Shown here: one piece after another, positions 5,118 to 6,329 of the stretch | Layout of the letters: each line of letters starts with the position of its first letter | Numbering within the stretch: the stretch's first letter is position 1 | Assembly: GCA_900299205.1 (NCBI GenBank) | Contig: OMIW01000068.1 | Coordinates: 1-6,329, forward strand | Length of the DNA: 6,329 bases | Direction: 5' to 3' | From: Pseudomonadota bacterium | Lineage (GTDB): Bacteria; Bdellovibrionota_C; UBA2361; OMIW01 | Program-made: the position numbers and the translations under genes | The notes under the pieces: generated by a model | What the model was told of the DNA's origin: nothing | The model's input: only the letters and a program-made list of their open reading frames with translations | Database searches by the model: none

Positions 5118-5208
5118 TATCTGGGCGTCTCCATCCTACCGTCCAAAGCCCTTTCGAAATAGCATCATCTCTGGTAGCCGTGGACGATCAGGCAGTTGGT
5201 TCCTTTAC

Positions 5209-5222
5209 TTCGCCATGGCGAA
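5209..5222. repeat. 14-bp perfect palindrome
   Basis: TTCGCCATGGCGAA is perfectly self-complementary over 14 bases. A protein-binding site or a mobile-element end feature is possible. Confidence 0.3.
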
Positions 5223-5238
5223 TCGAGTCCATTTGCCT

Positions 5239-5264
5239 CATAATTCGATGTCCTCGAAATTATG
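5239..5264. repeat. AT-rich hairpin near transposon end
   Basis: CATAATTCGA (5239-5248) pairs with TCGAAATTATG (5254-5264), with one bulged base and a 5-base loop. No T-run follows on either strand, so an ordinary terminator is unlikely. It may be a subterminal transposase-binding or structural element. Confidence 0.35.
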
Positions 5265-5268
5265 GTAA

Positions 5269-5297
5269 TAATGTTTGAGGGCGTGCGTTATGTTGAG
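5269..5297. repeat. Pair of near-direct repeats, TAATGTTTGAG and TTATGTTGAG
   Basis: The two copies (5269-5279 and 5288-5297) are separated by 8 bases. On the minus strand they read CTCAAACATTA and CTCAACATAA. Repeated short motifs inside the ends of insertion sequences are common transposase-binding sites. Confidence 0.3.
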
Positions 5298-5334
5298 AAT
5301 TGGGCTAAAAAACTCGGCTAATTTAGACGCGGTT

Positions 5335-6329
5335 CTAGCTGCCGTATTTTTTTCTGAGAGGTAGTACTTCAGGCATTTGGAGTTGGGCAAAGGGCGACGG
5401 TCTGTCAGCCCGCGAAGGGACCGCCAAGAGTCCCGTAGGGGGCTGACCGAGCCTGAGTAGCTTTATGGATGTGTCTATCAGGCGCTGGTAATGCTTTTGC
5501 TGTCGGCGAATGGCGAGCGGGTTCAGGGAAGCATGTTGCTCGCGAAGTATAGCCTTACGTTGGTCACCGATTGCGTCTGAGTTAATGAGCCTTGAGTATG
5601 GGGTCTGCGGTTCTGCGTATATCCTCTGAGTCCTCGACTGGCACCGCCGCTTGTCGAGGAGCTTGAAGGAGGGGAAGAAGTGATTCATGAGGGGACAGAT
5701 GATGCTTCGAAAGTAGAAGTCGACTAGCGGAGTAATTTCGGAGAAGTCGAGCCGCTCGTACCCAAGCCAGCGACGGTTGATTGAGTTGTTTCTTTGTTCA
5801 ACATGCGCGTTGTCATTTTTCCGGTATGCTCGTGAACGAGTCATGAGGACAGGCTTGCGATTTCGTTCTTCTCGTTCAGTGCGAAAGTATCGGAGGATAT
5901 GCTGGTTAAGCACCTCGGTGCCATTATCCGAGTCATAGCCAAGGAGTTCAAAAGGGAGTGAATTCTCAATATCTTCGATAGATTTCACGATACCTGTAGA
6001 GCCCTTACCAAAAACGGCACGAACCTCCGTCCACGTCGAGGCGATATCGACCATGGTGATCGTATGAACATATTCACCCAGTATCGATCCACCGCAATGC
6101 GCGACCGTATCAATTTCCATGTAGCCAGGTAGTTTGATGTCCCATAGGTTCTCCTGAATTGGAATCTGATCGCGGAAGCTCCCCGCTCGAGTAAGCGAAA
6201 TACCCTTTTGAGCTTTCCACGGTTTTAAGACTCGATCGATGGTGGGAGGACTAATTGACAGAAGCCTTTCTCGAATAGAACTCTCATACGCACCCTGTTC
6301 GGATTCAATAAACCCAATCCATTCTGGTA
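5335..6329 (-). CDS. DDE integrase-type transposase, N-terminus outside window
   Basis: The frame has no stop from the right edge (last full codon at 6325-6327) to TAG at 5335-5337, giving 330 visible residues. It does not begin at the ATG at 6118-6120: the 69 residues before it fit the family, including ISPPTIDRVLKPW and WDIKLPG. The catalytic core is of the rve (retroviral integrase-like) type. Counting from the first visible residue, the triad is Asp73 in MEIDTVAHCGG, Asp134 in DSDNGTEV and Glu177 in RKNDNAHVEQ. The 43-residue gap between the second Asp and Glu includes a short charged insertion (around TEREERNRK). The Cys/Gly-rich core and NDNAHVEQ motif are typical of a group of single-ORF transposases near IS481. 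I cannot name the IS group. All three acidic residues are kept and no frameshift is seen, so it may be active. The missing N-terminus should carry the DNA-binding helices. Confidence 0.88.
   Translation of the reverse strand, partial: PEWIGFIESEQGAYESSIRERLLSISPPTIDRVLKPWKAQKGISLTRAGSFRDQIPIQENLWDIKLPGYMEIDTVAHCGGSILGEYVHTITMVDIASTWTEVRAVFGKGSTGIVKSIEDIENSLPFELLGYDSDNGTEVLNQHILRYFRTEREERNRKPVLMTRSRAYRKNDNAHVEQRNNSINRRWLGYERLDFSEITPLVDFYFRSIICPLMNHFFPSFKLLDKRRCQSRTQRIYAEPQTPYSRLINSDAIGDQRKAILREQHASLNPLAIRRQQKHYQRLIDTSIKLLRLGQPPTGLLAVPSRADRPSPFAQLQMPEVLPLRKKYGS

Larger units (their letters stand above)
5099..5327. repeat. Inverted 9-bp repeat GTCTAAATT / AATTTAGAC
   Basis: GTCTAAATT (5099-5107), part of the IS3-like terminus, recurs inverted as AATTTAGAC (5319-5327), 8 bases before the transposase stop. 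With the next bases the copies agree over 10 of 11 positions. The second copy could be a terminal or subterminal motif of another element, or chance. Confidence 0.3.
5118..5334. other. Non-coding DNA between IS remnant and transposase, rich in inverted repeats
   Basis: No gene is supported in these 217 bases. The stretch holds a 14-bp palindrome, an AT-rich hairpin and near-direct repeats, and lies just past the 3' end of the transposase gene. It probably contains the right-hand end of that element, but its exact boundary cannot be set without the other end, which lies outside the window. Confidence 0.5.

Noticed and set aside
1-6329. CRISPR array, tRNA or rRNA genes
   Set aside because: No regularly spaced repeats, cloverleaf or conserved rRNA blocks were seen on either strand.

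Overview
The window looks like bacterial chromosomal DNA of moderate GC (judged by eye). Genes have Shine-Dalgarno sites, spacing is compact and insertion-sequence material sits at the right end. No rRNA, tRNA or CRISPR array is visible. The phylum cannot be fixed from these genes. A THUMP-type RNA methyltransferase with an NLPFG motif and an unassigned membrane protein suggest a less-studied lineage, but this is inference only.

Layout, left to right. (1) 1-138: the C-terminal end of an unrecognised gene entering from the left. (2) 139-417: non-coding, with hairpins and a candidate promoter. (3) 418-1434: a D-2-hydroxyacid dehydrogenase of the phosphoglycerate-dehydrogenase type without an ACT domain, followed by a hairpin. 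(4) 1615-2916: an unrecognised membrane protein with one N-terminal membrane segment, a large soluble domain and a C-terminal membrane bundle. (5) 2931-4019, minus strand: a THUMP-domain RNA methyltransferase (Trm14/TrmN-like), convergent with the membrane protein, with a hairpin on the junction. (6) 4020-4203: a divergent promoter region in which the -10 elements of both strands overlap, plus a possible 33-codon ORF. (7) 4204-4788: a P-loop kinase of the AAA_33/zeta-like type. (8) 4789-5334: mostly non-coding, but holding a decayed IS3-like orfA remnant with its terminus and several palindromes. (9) 5335-6329, minus strand: a DDE integrase-type transposase running off the right edge.

No pathway links the genes. 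The left two thirds look like ordinary housekeeping genes, each apparently its own transcription unit. The right third is an insertion hotspot with at least two mobile-element layers, one decayed and one apparently intact. The small kinase next to it is the likeliest accessory gene. I do not see a complete novel system. The best leads are the overlapping divergent promoters with the short ORF before the kinase, the convergent-junction hairpin and the unassigned membrane protein.
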